Shown in pieces: positions 51,756-62,656 of a stretch of DNA of 64,000 bases. The position numbers were made by a program, and so were the translations under genes. The stretch covers positions 1,819,501-1,883,500 of the forward strand of contig NZ_CP061205.1 of NCBI RefSeq assembly GCF_015240255.1. The letters are read 5' to 3'. Source of the stretch: Kordiimonas pumila (GTDB taxonomy: Bacteria; Pseudomonadota; Alphaproteobacteria; Sphingomonadales; Kordiimonadaceae). The notes below the pieces were generated by a model that searched no databases, had not been told where the DNA came from, and worked only from the letters and a program-made list of their open reading frames with translations. Position 1 is the first letter of the stretch, and each line of letters opens with the position of its first letter.

Positions 51756-52430
51756 TTTTTGTTGTATATCTTTGTTTTCTTGTTGCCAAATATACCATGA
51801 ATATAACACGGGTACTGCAACAGTTACGGCGATGATGCTGAAAAATAACCACTTGTAGATGACACCGTTGCCAAAGACCAGTGCGGTTAGTAACAAAGCG
51901 AAGCCTCCTGCGACAAAAGTTTTTCCGCCAAGACGGTGGGTTTTACGCCAAACAGTGTCACTGGATAGTGTCCACGGTGTGCGAATGCCGAGGATAAAAG
52001 AGGATTTTAATTTGCCAAAATAGTTCCCTATCACGATAAAAAGAAAGCCTATCAGGATTTGAATCGCGTTAATGGATGCTGGCATGCCTTTGGCTGACAA
52101 AAGCATGAAAATCTGAAGGCTAAAAAAGAGGGCAAATATGGCGGTTAAGATTGCAGAAACAGCCTTCGGTGAGGCTTTTAAGTTTTCTGCTCGTGGATCA
52201 AAAACATTAATTTTACAGGCAATAAGAAGAATAATTACCTGAATAATAGGCAGCACTGTTAAAGCAAGCAGAGGTGAATCATAATTGGTGATAGTGCCGT
52301 CAAAATCCCAGCTGGTAGGTACGGCTGTATTAAGGTCGACTGTTAGTATGCCGTATATACCTGCGAGTATTGTGAGGGCAGTTAAAACCAGTGCCCATTT
52401 AAAACTAACTTTTTTTTCCACATCAGTCAT
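51753..52430 (-). CDS. sdpI: SdpI-family membrane protein
   Basis: The protein has 225 residues and about six membrane segments. The DUF1648-type start TAVPTSWDFDGTITNYDSP and the conserved SSFILGIRTPWTLSSDTVWRKTHRLGG are the SdpI signature. In Bacillus subtilis SdpI gives immunity to the killing peptide SdpC and senses it to sequester SdpR. No sdpA, sdpB or sdpC gene is present here, so in this organism the pair may sense another membrane-active signal. It overlaps the upstream sdpR gene by 8 bp. Confidence 0.9.
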   Translation of the reverse strand: MTDVEKKVSFKWALVLTALTILAGIYGILTVDLNTAVPTSWDFDGTITNYDSPLLALTVLPIIQVIILLIACKINVFDPRAENLKASPKAVSAILTAIFALFFSLQIFMLLSAKGMPASINAIQILIGFLFIVIGNYFGKLKSSFILGIRTPWTLSSDTVWRKTHRLGGKTFVAGGFALLLTALVFGNGVIYKWLFFSIIAVTVAVPVLYSWYIWQQENKDIQQK

Positions 52431-52710
52431 GAGACTGATCCTCTTCCTCTTTACTGATAGACAGTATAGTAGCGACCATCGCGATCAATTCTTCTGCTAC
52501 GCTTACATTCAGGCTGTATGTTATTGTTGTAGCACTACGCGATGTAGATACAAGGTCTGCTGCTTTCAAAACGTTAAAATGCCCCGACAGGGTTGATTTC
52601 CCAACGTCGAGGCATTCTGCTATTTCCCCCGCTGTCATGTCTCGGGATTTTAGCATCGATAGTATTTTACGCCTGACTGGTGAAGACATGGCGTGGAAAA
52701 CATCAGACAT
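52423..52710 (-). CDS. sdpR: SdpR-like ArsR-family repressor
   Basis: The protein has 95 residues. A winged helix-turn-helix spans most of it: MSSPVRRKILSMLKSRDMTAGEIAECLDVGKSTLSGHFNVLKAADLVSTSRSATTITYSLN. No metal-binding Cys cluster is present, which fits the SdpR/autorepressor branch. In the known system it represses the sdpRI operon and is held at the membrane by SdpI. Two perfect palindromes lie just upstream (52738-52777), as expected for autorepression. Overlap with sdpI indicates coupled translation. Confidence 0.9.
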   Translation of the reverse strand: MSDVFHAMSSPVRRKILSMLKSRDMTAGEIAECLDVGKSTLSGHFNVLKAADLVSTSRSATTITYSLNVSVAEELIAMVATILSISKEEEDQSHD

Positions 52711-52737
52711 ATTTTTGTTTTTCTATCTATATTTCTG

Positions 52738-52777
52738 TATTTCGCTAATTAACGAAATATAATCAATTTCAATTGAT
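52738..52777. promoter_or_regulatory. Two palindromes upstream of sdpR: candidate autorepressor operators
   Basis: The first is TATTTCG (52738-52744) and CGAAATA (52753-52759), with the central CTAATTAA also nearly self-complementary. The second is ATCAATT (52762-52768) and AATTGAT (52771-52777). They lie 28 and 52 bp before the sdpR start, in the expected promoter position. Confidence 0.55.
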
Positions 52778-52802
52778 GTCAACAAAATAAAATCGCCTGA
52801 TA

Positions 52803-52835
52803 CACAAAAAAAGAGGCAGCTAAAGCTACCTCTTT
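52803..52835 (-). terminator. Rho-independent terminator of aatA
   Basis: Read on the minus strand, the arms AAAGAGGTAGC and GCTGCCTCTTT (one mismatch) with a 4-nt loop are followed by a run of seven T. It starts 25 bp after the aatA stop codon. Confidence 0.85.
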
Positions 52836-52859
52836 AAATTTGCATTAAATTACAACTGC

Positions 52860-54390
<1,531 letters not shown>

Positions 54391-55095
54391 TTAGAAGGAT
54401 GATGACAGCGAGAATACCACGCCAGCTTTACCTTCGTTTGTGTCTACGTTTGTATCAATATAGGCTACGCCGATTGAGTATGATTCAAAGTCGTAGTTAA
54501 CGCCGATTGACCAATCGAATTTATCATCGCCAAAAGCGCCGTCTTCGTATGCAATACGTGTTGCAAAAGAAACTGGTGTATCTTCAAGCGGAATTGACGT
54601 GTCCAGATACACATAAATGTTGTCTTGGTCGCCAATGCTGCTTTGGTCCAGTGCATATGCTGCGCCGAGTGTCCAGCCTATAGTGCCAACTGTTCCGCCG
54701 ATTGACGCATAAGGCTCCCAGTACGTTGTGTCGCTTGAGCCGGGGTATGTATATGCGAGAATGCCGACATCAATGTCGAGCTCGCCGAGTGTTGTAGCAT
54801 AGCCAGCGTATATATCGAGTTCCAGTTCTGAGCCAGCATATTGCTCAATAGATGAGCCCCAAGTGCCTACATAAAAACCGCTGCTAGTCGCAACGTCGAA
54901 ACCGCCTTGCAGGGCAATATCTTTGTCAGATAGAGATATGCCGCGGAAGCGGTAGTCAGAAACCAGAGCCGCGTTTGCTGAAAGAGAAACTGCAGGTTCG
55001 TCTTGAGCAGCAACTTGTGGTGCAGCCATCAAGGCGATAGAGGCAGAACAAGCAAGTAACACAGCACGTGGCGTCATTCTTTTAGTTATAGGCAT
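54391..55095 (-). CDS. TorF-like putative outer-membrane porin
   Basis: The protein has 234 residues from the ATG complementary to 55093-55095, preceded by GGAGG. A longer in-frame start at 55134 lacks a ribosome binding site. A signal peptide ends QVAAQ (about 31). VSLSANAALVSDYRFRGISLSDKDIALQGGFDV, YVGTWGSSIEQYAGSELELDIYAGY and the terminal VVFSLSSSF show an alternating beta-barrel pattern. They match the proteobacterial gcw_chp/TorF family. Family members are thought to be small porins with unproven substrates. The stem-loop array lies directly downstream and might be part of its 3' UTR. Confidence 0.87.
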   Translation of the reverse strand: MPITKRMTPRAVLLACSASIALMAAPQVAAQDEPAVSLSANAALVSDYRFRGISLSDKDIALQGGFDVATSSGFYVGTWGSSIEQYAGSELELDIYAGYATTLGELDIDVGILAYTYPGSSDTTYWEPYASIGGTVGTIGWTLGAAYALDQSSIGDQDNIYVYLDTSIPLEDTPVSFATRIAYEDGAFGDDKFDWSIGVNYDFESYSIGVAYIDTNVDTNEGKAGVVFSLSSSF

Positions 55096-55449
55096 TATTG
55101 TTTCCTCCAATTTTGTATATGATTTTTTTATCATTTTTTTTGGTAGTGCCTTCTAATAAGCAAAGGGTGTGCCAATTTTTATTGCAAGCTTAATATGCTG
55201 ATATTAAAGGATAATTTATATTGCCGTAGAAAATTTAAAAAATTAAATGATCAAAAAATAAACAATGATTAAAAAATATGCACAAAAGGTGTAATATTTT
55301 GGGCAGGCATGTTGCCCTAAATCAAAGGATGCGGGTATTTCTTAAATAATGCCAATGTGCATTGAAACAAAAAGAGAACATTGATATAGAAATGCCATAC
55401 CCTTTTATACTATTGTAGTATATCACCTGAACAAGAGCCACGCTGACGT
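55096..55449. other. AT-rich intergenic region between divergent porin and uvrB genes
   Basis: This 354-bp region is strongly AT-rich and must hold the promoters of the TorF-like gene and uvrB. I found no LexA-type box (alphaproteobacterial GTTC-N7-GTTC) and no other clear motif or gene. Confidence 0.4.
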
Positions 55450-57597
55450 ATGTCTGATTTAGAAATTGCGCCTTTAATGTTTAAGCCACACCGACCGGCC
55501 CGGCCGGAAAAATCGGAAGGAGGTAAGGCCTTTAAGCTGGTTTCCGAGTTTACACCGTCTGGCGATCAGCCAACAGCTATCAAAGAGCTGGTTGAGGGGA
55601 TTGAAGGAAAAGAGCAAGATCAGGTTCTGTTAGGGGTCACGGGGTCTGGTAAAACCTATACTGTAGCCAAAGTGATTGAGGCCACACAGCGCCCAGCGCT
55701 TATTCTGGCCCCCAATAAAACACTTGCTGCACAGCTTTATGGTGAATTTAAAAGCTTTTTCCCCGAAAACGCGGTGGAGTATTTTGTTTCCTATTATGAT
55801 TACTACCAGCCAGAAGCTTATGTGCCGCGCACAGATACCTTTGTAGAGAAAGAAGCGTCTATTAATGAGCAAATAGACCGGATGCGCCACTCTGCCACGC
55901 GGGCAATTTTAGAACGCGACGATGTGATAATCGTGGCTTCTGTATCGTGCATTTACGGCATTGGTTCTGTTGAAACATACACTGCCATGACCTTCACAGT
56001 TAAGACTGGGGATGAGATTGATAACCGCGACTTGCTGCGCCGTTTAGTCGCCATGCAGTACACACGAAATGATCAGGCTTTTCAGCGGGGCACATTCCGT
56101 GTGCGCGGTGATGTGATTGATATTTTCCCAAGCCACTTAGAGGACAGGGCATGGCGGCTGATGATGTTTGGCGACGAGGTGGAAGATATTGTTGAGTTTG
56201 ACCCTCTAACCGGGGAAAAGCTGAAGAGTATGGAAGCGATCAAAATATATGCAAACAGTCACTATGTAACGCCGCGCCCTACGCTGGATCAGGCTGTTAA
56301 AGGCATAAAGCACGAGCTAAAGCAGCGTCTTGCACAGTACCAGAAAGATAATCGGTTGCTTGAACTTCAGCGTATTGAGCAGCGTACCACCTTTGACCTG
56401 GAAATGATGGAGGCAACGGGGAGCTGTGCCGGTATTGAAAACTATTCACGCTATTTAACAGGCCGTAACCCAGGGGATCCACCACCAACCTTGTTTGAAT
56501 ATATCCCTGAAAACGCCCTTTTATTTGTGGATGAAAGCCATGTTAGTGTGGGCCAGATTAATGGCATGAGCAGGGGCGATGCAAAGCGAAAAGGCACACT
56601 TGCGGAATATGGTTTTCGGCTGCCAAGCTGCGTTGACAATCGTCCTCTCAGATTTTCTGAGTGGAACGCTATGCGCCCCCAGACTGTCTATGTGTCGGCG
56701 ACCCCCGGCGACTGGGAAATGGAGCAAACTGGCGGCGTGTTCACAGAGCAGGTTATTCGGCCCACAGGTCTTGTTGACCCGGAAATTGATATCCGCCCAG
56801 TGGAAACACAGGTTGACGACCTGATGCACGAAGCCCGCCTTATGGCAGAGCGGGGCATGCGGGTGCTGGCCACCACCCTCACCAAGCGTATGGCAGAAGA
56901 CCTGACTGAATACTTGCATGAAAATGGTATTAAAGTGCGTTATATGCACTCAGATATTGATACATTAGAGCGTATTGAAATTATCCGTGATCTTCGGCTT
57001 GGGGCCTTTGATGTGTTGGTGGGCATTAACCTGCTGCGGGAAGGGCTTGATATCCCTGAGTGCGGCTTGGTGGCGATTTTGGATGCTGATAAAGAAGGTT
57101 TTCTGCGTTCTGAACGCTCGCTTGTGCAAACCATTGGCCGCGCTGCCCGTAACGTGGATGGCCGCGTTATTCTGTATGCAGATAAAATAACGGGCTCTAT
57201 GGAAGCAGCGATCAGCGAGACAAATCGCAGGCGCGAAAAGCAGGTGGCCTATAATACAGCGCACGGCATTACCCCAACCACCGTTAAAAAGAATGTTGGT
57301 GATATCATCGAACATGTTGCCTCTGGCGATTATGTAACAGTTGATCTGGGAACAGATGCCAAGCATTTGGTTGGGTCGAACCTCAAGAAACATATCGAAA
57401 GCCTGACTAAACAAATGCACACAGCTGCTGAAAACCTTGAGTTTGAGGAAGCGGCAAGAATTAGGGATGATATTAAAAACCTTGAGGCCGGTGAACTGGG
57501 CCTTGGCACCACGCACGGCAAGCCAAAGGGGCGGTCAGCAGGCGGCAAACCAGGCACCCGCACCAAAAAAGCTAAAAGCCACAAAAAGATGTTTTAA
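55450..57597 (+). CDS. uvrB: Excinuclease ABC subunit B
   Basis: UvrB is the DNA-damage-verifying helicase-like subunit of nucleotide excision repair. The protein has 715 residues, with a short extra N-terminal tail (about 25 residues) and a basic C-terminal tail. Motifs are Walker [15 protein letters not shown], the beta-hairpin region [31 protein letters not shown] for Walker [25 protein letters not shown] and QTIGRAARN. The UvrC-interacting UVR motif [16 protein letters not shown] is near residue 665. It is followed by a YjbR gene after 8 bp. All catalytic motifs are intact. Confidence 0.97.
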   Translation: MSDLEIAPLMFKPHRPARPEKSEGGKAFKLVSEFTPSGDQPTAIKELVEGIEGKEQDQVLLGVTGSGKTYTVAKVIEATQRPALILAPNKTLAAQLYGEFKSFFPENAVEYFVSYYDYYQPEAYVPRTDTFVEKEASINEQIDRMRHSATRAILERDDVIIVASVSCIYGIGSVETYTAMTFTVKTGDEIDNRDLLRRLVAMQYTRNDQAFQRGTFRVRGDVIDIFPSHLEDRAWRLMMFGDEVEDIVEFDPLTGEKLKSMEAIKIYANSHYVTPRPTLDQAVKGIKHELKQRLAQYQKDNRLLELQRIEQRTTFDLEMMEATGSCAGIENYSRYLTGRNPGDPPPTLFEYIPENALLFVDESHVSVGQINGMSRGDAKRKGTLAEYGFRLPSCVDNRPLRFSEWNAMRPQTVYVSATPGDWEMEQTGGVFTEQVIRPTGLVDPEIDIRPVETQVDDLMHEARLMAERGMRVLATTLTKRMAEDLTEYLHENGIKVRYMHSDIDTLERIEIIRDLRLGAFDVLVGINLLREGLDIPECGLVAILDADKEGFLRSERSLVQTIGRAARNVDGRVILYADKITGSMEAAISETNRRREKQVAYNTAHGITPTTVKKNVGDIIEHVASGDYVTVDLGTDAKHLVGSNLKKHIESLTKQMHTAAENLEFEEAARIRDDIKNLEAGELGLGTTHGKPKGRSAGGKPGTRTKKAKSHKKMF

Positions 57598-57605
57598 GGA
57601 AAGCT

Positions 57606-57968
57606 ATGACACGGGATGAATTTGATGTCTTTTGTGCCGGCCTTCCTGCCACTACCCATGTTATTCAGTGGGGGAGTGCCTCTGTTTGGAAGGTGGGCGG
57701 CAAGATATTTGCCATTTGTTCCACATGGACGGAGGGCCAGCACGATAAATTCAGCTTCAAATGCACTGATCTCTCGTACCAGATACTTTGTGAATTAGCG
57801 GGTATTATTCCAGCACCATATCTGGCACGCGCAAAATGGGTTCAAGTACAGAAACCGGGCACGATTAGTGACGGTGATATGAAAAGCTACATTGAAGAAG
57901 CGTATGGTATTGTTGCACGTAAGCTTACCAAAGCAATGCAGCGCGAACTTGGCTTGCTAGATGTATAA
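57606..57968 (+). CDS. MmcQ/YjbR family DNA-binding-like protein
   Basis: The protein has 120 residues. It begins TRDEFDVFCAGLPATTHVIQWGSASVWKVGGKIFAIC and contains FKCTDLSYQILCELAGIIPAPYLARAKWVQV and DGDMKSYIEEAYGIVARKLTK. This is the whole MmcQ/YjbR (DUF419, CyaY-like fold) domain. Function is not established, though DNA binding has been suggested. It sits 8 bp after uvrB and may share its transcript. Confidence 0.9.
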   Translation: MTRDEFDVFCAGLPATTHVIQWGSASVWKVGGKIFAICSTWTEGQHDKFSFKCTDLSYQILCELAGIIPAPYLARAKWVQVQKPGTISDGDMKSYIEEAYGIVARKLTKAMQRELGLLDV

Positions 57969-58156
57969 ACTGACCAGTTTGCAGCAGTCAGATTTTATGG
58001 ATGTTTTATTGTGAGATAAGGTGCTTCTGATCGGGGGGTGCTATTTTCGCACCGCTATAGACATTTTAAGCATCTTTGCAGCAGACCTTATTTAAGGTTT
58101 ATAGGTCAATGCTGGCTAATAGGCCGTTTATAGACATGAATACAGGAGCCGACCAT

Positions 58157-58699
58157 ATGGCACAGTTTTACGACGATATAACACCGATGCTGCAAAAGTT
58201 TATTGAAAAGCAGCCGATGTTTTTTACGGCGAGCGCCTGTTCCTCGGGTCGTGTGAACCTGTCACCAAAAGGCATGGGCGGGTTTCGTATTTTAAACCCG
58301 AAGCTTTGCGGCTATATGGATATGGTGGGCAGCGGTAATGAAACTGCGGCTCATATCAAGAATGATGGTCGTTTGACATTTATGTTTAATAGCTATGGCA
58401 GGCAAGCCCTTATTGTTCGGCTGTACGGCCAAGGCAGGGTAGTGCGTACTGGGCACCCCGAGTTTGATACATTAGCACCTCTGTTCCCTGAGCGCCGTGG
58501 TCAGCGCCAGATTATTTTAATGGATGTTGAGAGCACTCAAACAAGCTGTGGTTGGGGGGTGCCTGAAATGGAATTAATACGCGAACGAAATGCGTATCAA
58601 AAGTTTCTGGATAAGACATCGGACGAAAAGATTGTATCCGATATGCAAATTGAAAATGTTTGCTCTATTGATGGCTTTGATACTGGCCTTAATGATTAA
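58157..58699 (+). CDS. Pyridoxamine 5'-phosphate oxidase-fold protein, copy 1
   Basis: The protein has 180 residues from ATG 58157, with CAGGAG 8 bp upstream. An open frame back to 58076 is rejected because the paralogue downstream has exactly 180 residues. The split-barrel FMN-binding fold is indicated by PMFFTASACSSGRVNLSPKGM, LCGYMDMVGSGNETAAHIKNDGRLTFMFNSYGRQALIVRLYGQGRVV and RQIILMDVESTQTSCGWGVPEM. Such proteins are flavin or F420 oxidoreductases or cofactor-binding proteins of unknown substrate. A tandem paralogue follows 268 bp later, with about 60 percent identity by eye. Confidence 0.85.
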   Translation: MAQFYDDITPMLQKFIEKQPMFFTASACSSGRVNLSPKGMGGFRILNPKLCGYMDMVGSGNETAAHIKNDGRLTFMFNSYGRQALIVRLYGQGRVVRTGHPEFDTLAPLFPERRGQRQIILMDVESTQTSCGWGVPEMELIRERNAYQKFLDKTSDEKIVSDMQIENVCSIDGFDTGLND

Positions 58700-58967
58700 G
58701 AGCAGGCCTATGAGCCGCAAGCCTTAAAAAAAGCCGGAAGATAACAGAAAATATATTAAAGAACCGCGGCAATTGGTTGCGGGTGCAGAAATTTGGCTTG
58801 TTTTCGGGTGAAACCTTAAAGGTTATTGCCTGCAAGGCACTGTACGAGTTTTGCCTGATGCACTAATCAAGAGGCTGCTATGCAAAGGATGCCAGATGTT
58901 TTTTCGGCCAGCTTGTTCTATGCTTAATATGTAATATGGCGGATAGCTGCAGGCAAGAGGTATAGAA
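58700..58967. other. Spacer between tandem PPOX paralogues
   Basis: This 268-bp gap contains no credible gene and no recognisable mobile element. An antisense open frame reaching into it (58823-59347) is a shadow of the second paralogue. Confidence 0.4.
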
Positions 58968-59510
58968 ATGGCTGAATTTTTTGAGTGTATCACCGATAAA
59001 ATGGCTGAATTTATAAAAGAACAGCCACTGTTTTTTGTTGCAAGTGCGTGTGCGGAAGGTCGTGTGAATGTATCTCCAAAGGGAATGGATACGTTTCGCA
59101 TTTTAGGGCCTACTCTCTGCGGGTATCTGGACCTTACCGGTAGCGGCAATGAAACAGCAGCCCACATCAAGAATGATGGCCGCCTGACTTTTATGTTTAA
59201 TAGCTTTGGCAGGCAGGCCCTCATTATACGGTTATTTGGGCAGGGACGTGTACTACGACCAAGCCATTCTGAATTCAACCAGTATGCAGCCCAATTTCCT
59301 GTGATGCATGGCTGCCGCCAGATTATTTTGATGGACGTGTCGAGCACACAAACCAGTTGTGGTTATACCGTGCCGCAGATGGAGCTGGTTGCTGAGCGCC
59401 AATCACTGATGAAGTGGTCAGCAGGCAAAAGCGATGCAGAACTGCAAGAATACAGGAATATCAAAAACACAAAATCAATTGACGGGCTTGATACTGGCCT
59501 GAATGATTAA
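58968..59510 (+). CDS. Pyridoxamine 5'-phosphate oxidase-fold protein, copy 2
   Basis: The protein has 180 residues and is collinear with copy 1, without gaps. The block SGNETAAHIKNDGRLTFMFNS is shared word for word, as are RQIILMDV, STQTSCG and the C-terminal DTGLND. Differences cluster at residues 140-170. The shared parts include the probable flavin phosphate-binding residues (NDGRLTFMF). ATG 58968 follows AAGAGG. It ends 13 bp from a convergent small membrane-protein gene. The pair is a tandem duplication whose copies have had time to diverge, so the two substrates may differ. Confidence 0.85.
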   Translation: MAEFFECITDKMAEFIKEQPLFFVASACAEGRVNVSPKGMDTFRILGPTLCGYLDLTGSGNETAAHIKNDGRLTFMFNSFGRQALIIRLFGQGRVLRPSHSEFNQYAAQFPVMHGCRQIILMDVSSTQTSCGYTVPQMELVAERQSLMKWSAGKSDAELQEYRNIKNTKSIDGLDTGLND

Positions 59511-59523
59511 GTTCATAGAGGGT

Positions 59524-59820
59524 TTATTCCGCTGGATTGTTGAAATTTTTGCTTGCGGTATCAGTTCGCTGTAGAAGTCGTTTCAAAAAATGTGGCATAT
59601 GGGGTGTGATACCGCGAATTTTTTTATTCACGCGGGGGAATTTTTTTCTGGTGCGTTTAATCCAACGCAATACCAGTGGGTTAAAGGCTGCAATGGCAAG
59701 TCCTGTAGCCATAAGGATAAGCCCTGTTGGTAAAGGCAAAGGAAAGGTAACCGCGCCGACTATAAAAATGGTCAGGCCCGCAGGCAGTGCAGCCCAGCGA
59801 AGAATACGTTTGCGGTGCAT
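59524..59820 (-). CDS. Small PGPGW-like transmembrane protein
   Basis: The protein has 98 residues from the ATG complementary to 59818-59820, with GGAG 7 bp before it. Longer in-frame starts up to 59868 lack a ribosome binding site. Two hydrophobic helices (about 9-27 and 32-50) flank PLPLPTGLILMATGLAIAAFNPLVLRWIKR, similar to the PGPGW putative transmembrane family. The C-terminal half is very basic (KRTRKKFPRVNKKIRG). Function unknown. Confidence 0.6.
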   Translation of the reverse strand: MHRKRILRWAALPAGLTIFIVGAVTFPLPLPTGLILMATGLAIAAFNPLVLRWIKRTRKKFPRVNKKIRGITPHMPHFLKRLLQRTDTASKNFNNPAE

Positions 59821-59979
59821 GTGAACTCCAATACTCATATGCGGCATTTCATACTTTGGAATTGCCAAACTTTTATGAACAAAATGAGGCAGGGTGTTTT
59901 TCTGTTCATTTTGAGCTAGTTGCCTTACTGTGCGACTGTTATATTGTCGGGCATTATCTAACTTTGGTTGAGGAACTTT

Positions 59980-60495
59980 ATGGCAAACTTCCTTCAGGTT
60001 GATAACCGACTGGTTACAATCAGGACGCGCGTAGACCGTTCTAATGCAGAAACGATAAAAGCTGTTTTAGAAGCTGCTGGTATAAAAACATTTCTGCATT
60101 CAGAGCAGGGTGGTATGGGCAATGGCCGTGCAACAGATGTGATGGTGCAGGCCCATAACTGGAAAGCGTCAGAAGAAGCGCTAAAAAATATTACTGTTCT
60201 GCCAATAGGCATATTTAATAAGAATATAGACGACGACGGAGAACATATTGATTGTGGCCAATGTGGCTCGCATTTTGTCAGGCCTTATGTTGGTGCTGTA
60301 CCAACGTTTATACCCGGTATTAAAATTGCTGCTGATAAAGAGGCTGGCTGGTTTTTTTGCCAGCACTGTGGCAGCCATTTCAGGAACAGGAAATCACGAT
60401 TTGCGGTTTTGCCTTTTGCCTTTGGGCTAGGCTTACTTGCAGGAGCTTTTGTATTGTGTATTTACTGGGTTATCGAATGGCTAAAGTGGCTTTAG
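59980..60495 (+). CDS. DUF2007-domain membrane protein with zinc-ribbon-like Cys pairs
   Basis: The protein has 171 residues from ATG 59980, with GAGGAAC upstream. Residues about 9-75 form the DUF2007 domain (LVTIRTRVDRSNAETIKAVLEAAGIKTFLHSEQGG), a small ferredoxin-like fold described as a putative signal-transducing domain. CGQCGSHF (about 93-100) and CQHCGSHF (about 128-135) look like a four-Cys zinc ribbon. One membrane helix lies at about 145-167. The stop overlaps the convergent STAS gene by 4 bp. Function unknown. Confidence 0.75.
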   Translation: MANFLQVDNRLVTIRTRVDRSNAETIKAVLEAAGIKTFLHSEQGGMGNGRATDVMVQAHNWKASEEALKNITVLPIGIFNKNIDDDGEHIDCGQCGSHFVRPYVGAVPTFIPGIKIAADKEAGWFFCQHCGSHFRNRKSRFAVLPFAFGLGLLAGAFVLCIYWVIEWLKWL

Positions 60496-60764
60496 ATAAG
60501 GGACACAAACACCCGTAAAGCATCCGGTACGTCTACAATGGAAAAAGAAATATTTTGCTCTTGCGCCTGATCTTTTGCGAGCTTTAAAAGCCCGGCTCCT
60601 GCGGAGTCCATATTTTGTAATTTGGCTAGAGATAACTCAACGCCAGATTTTTCTTCTTTCATCAGTGAAAGAATATTTTTAAAATCTCTGTAATGCTCAA
60701 AAACAAGATTTCCATGCAGTTCAATGAGCAGCCCCTTGGTTGAGGTCTTGACCTGATACTCCAT
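60492..60764 (-). CDS. STAS-domain protein (anti-sigma-factor-antagonist-like)
   Basis: The protein has 90 residues, a single STAS domain: GLLIELHGNLVFEHYRDFKNIL, then LSLAKLQNMDSAGAGLLKLA with the phosphorylatable Ser (about 54) in the DSAG loop, then FSIVDVPDALRVFVSLI. Such proteins bind a partner-switching kinase or another signalling protein and are controlled by phosphorylation. No anti-sigma kinase is adjacent in the window, so its partner must be encoded elsewhere. Confidence 0.82.
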   Translation of the reverse strand: MEYQVKTSTKGLLIELHGNLVFEHYRDFKNILSLMKEEKSGVELSLAKLQNMDSAGAGLLKLAKDQAQEQNISFSIVDVPDALRVFVSLI

Positions 60765-60955
60765 ATTCCCGCCTTATACACCAGTGAACCCGCGCCGCGG
60801 CCAATATTCATGGAATTGAGCAACAAGTAAATAAGTAAATTTTTGTTAACTATAAAAAATGTGTATTTTTAAATAAACACGGAGCCTTGTTATGTTTAAT
60901 ATAAAGCTCCGGCTATTACTTGATGAATAAATGAAAGGTTATAGTAATCAGTGCT

Positions 60956-62338
60956 TTAATAGCTGAGCTGATCAAATATTTTTGTGTAATCACCATTCCA
61001 TTCAGTGTTTAGTTTTCTGATAATACGATCAGCAGGCGTTTCCCCTGTTTTTACAGTATCCCACAAGGGGCTTAGGAAGCCTTGCTCCGTTTCGCCGCTG
61101 GTGGACAGGGCCTGCCGGTTTTTTAACCCTGTATTGGAAATTGTGAGAACTTCTTTTGCCCAATCTATGAGAGGTCTGCCTTTTAGCTGGGCATTAAGAC
61201 CTTGTCGCGGGGTATCCGCACGAAGGCTATCCATGTCTTCAATTGACCAGTCTTTTATCAGGTCTAGGGCAGCGTCCTGAGCGGTTTGGTCATAAAGCAA
61301 GCCAACCCAAAATGCAGGCAAAGCACAAAGCCGTGACCACGATCCGCCGTCCGCGCCGCGCATTTCTAGGAAAGTCTTGAGGCGTACCTCGGGAAATACA
61401 GTTGTTAAGTGGTCTTCCCAATCTTGCAGTGTAGGCAGCTCGCCGGGAAGGGCGGGTAATTTTCCTGCCATGAAATCGCGGAAGGATTGGCCAGACGCAT
61501 CAATGTAAACACCGTTTCGGTATGCAAAATACATGGGTACATCCAGCATATAGTCTACCCAGCGCTCAAAACCCATACCGTTTTCAAAGACAAAGGGCAG
61601 CATGCCGCAGCGGTCAGGGTCTGTGTCAGTCCAGACATGGCTTCTAAGGCTTTTAAAGCCATTTTGTGCCCTCTCACTCACTGGTGAGTTGGCAAAAAGC
61701 GCGGTTGCTATTGGCTGCAATGCAAGGCTAACGCGGAACTTTTCAACCATGTCGGCTTCGCTGGCAAAGTCAAGGTTTACCTGAACAGTGCAGGTGCGCA
61801 GCATCATATCAAGACCCATGCTGCCTTTTTTAGGCATATAGGACCGCATGATACCGTAGCGCCCTTTGGGCATTATCGGAACGTCCTCACGTTTGAGGGT
61901 CGGGTGAAATCCAAGCCCGAGAAAACCGATATTGAGTTCTTCACCAATTTCGCGAGTCAGACGCAAGTGTGTTGATGTTTCGTCGCAAGTGTTATGAATG
62001 GTTTTCAGCGGAGCCCCAGAAAGCTCGAACTGCCCGCCCGGCTCAAGCGTAATAGAGGCTCCCGCCTGTTTGGCGGCAATTAGCTTGCCTTTTTCCTGTA
62101 TAGGTTCCCATCCTCTGTCGACAAAAGCTTGCAAAACAGTTTTGATGCCAGGTTTGTTGTCCTCTGGCTCATAAGCAAGGGGGCTATAGTCAGGGCGGTA
62201 GAAAATGAATTTTTCATGTTCTGAACCAATGCGCCAACTGGCACGATCAGGCTTTGAACCTTTTTCCATATAGGCAATGAGATCTGCCTTGCTTTCGATC
62301 GGCATGGATTTTTCTGAGTTTATTGAAGCACTGGACAT
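60956..62338 (-). CDS. gshA: Glutamate-cysteine ligase, plant/alphaproteobacterial type
   Basis: The enzyme makes gamma-glutamylcysteine, the first step of glutathione synthesis. The protein has 460 residues, the typical length. WRIGSEHEKFIFY, SITLEPGGQFELSGAPL, the Cys-binding MLRTCTVQVNLDF, ALFANSPVSE and TFLEMRGADGGSWSRLCALPAFWVGLLYD are diagnostic of the GCS2-like plant-type group. The window also encodes two glutathione transferases. In many alphaproteobacteria this gene is next to rsmE, and here an esterase gene (62657-63571) lies between them on the other strand. Confidence 0.96.
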   Translation of the reverse strand: MSSASINSEKSMPIESKADLIAYMEKGSKPDRASWRIGSEHEKFIFYRPDYSPLAYEPEDNKPGIKTVLQAFVDRGWEPIQEKGKLIAAKQAGASITLEPGGQFELSGAPLKTIHNTCDETSTHLRLTREIGEELNIGFLGLGFHPTLKREDVPIMPKGRYGIMRSYMPKKGSMGLDMMLRTCTVQVNLDFASEADMVEKFRVSLALQPIATALFANSPVSERAQNGFKSLRSHVWTDTDPDRCGMLPFVFENGMGFERWVDYMLDVPMYFAYRNGVYIDASGQSFRDFMAGKLPALPGELPTLQDWEDHLTTVFPEVRLKTFLEMRGADGGSWSRLCALPAFWVGLLYDQTAQDAALDLIKDWSIEDMDSLRADTPRQGLNAQLKGRPLIDWAKEVLTISNTGLKNRQALSTSGETEQGFLSPLWDTVKTGETPADRIIRKLNTEWNGDYTKIFDQLSY

Positions 62339-62656
62339 AGGCTTAAGTGTTCCTGAATGATGTTAGAGCCGAACTTAAGTATTGTCCTGCGCAGTTTCAA
62401 GCAATGTAATTATACAGTGCAGCATATAAATGCTTAACTATTCAATAATTTGTGACAGCATTATAGCGAAAGCTTTTGCTGGTTTTCTGTATGGCCCACC
62501 AGCTGTGGCCTATATGTTGCACTTGGTATGGCACGTTTGCCGGGTAAAAATACTCTTTTCTGGGTAGAAGGCCATATGCATTCCTTAAACGCTTGTCGGA
62601 ACAGAGCCTATTTCATAAAAAAGCTTATGGCATTTGTAGAAAAAGTGGAGATAAAA
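62339..62656. other. Intergenic region between gshA and the secreted esterase
   Basis: This 318-bp gap separates the divergent gshA and esterase genes. The sequences CTTAAGT (62342-62348) and ACTTAAG (62373-62379) form a short inverted pair close to the gshA start. An open frame running from 62528 in the esterase frame has no ribosome binding site and is not used. Confidence 0.4.

Noticed and set aside
58823-59347. Minus-strand open frame of 174 codons
   Set aside because: Antisense to the second PPOX paralogue. No motif, and low-quality composition.
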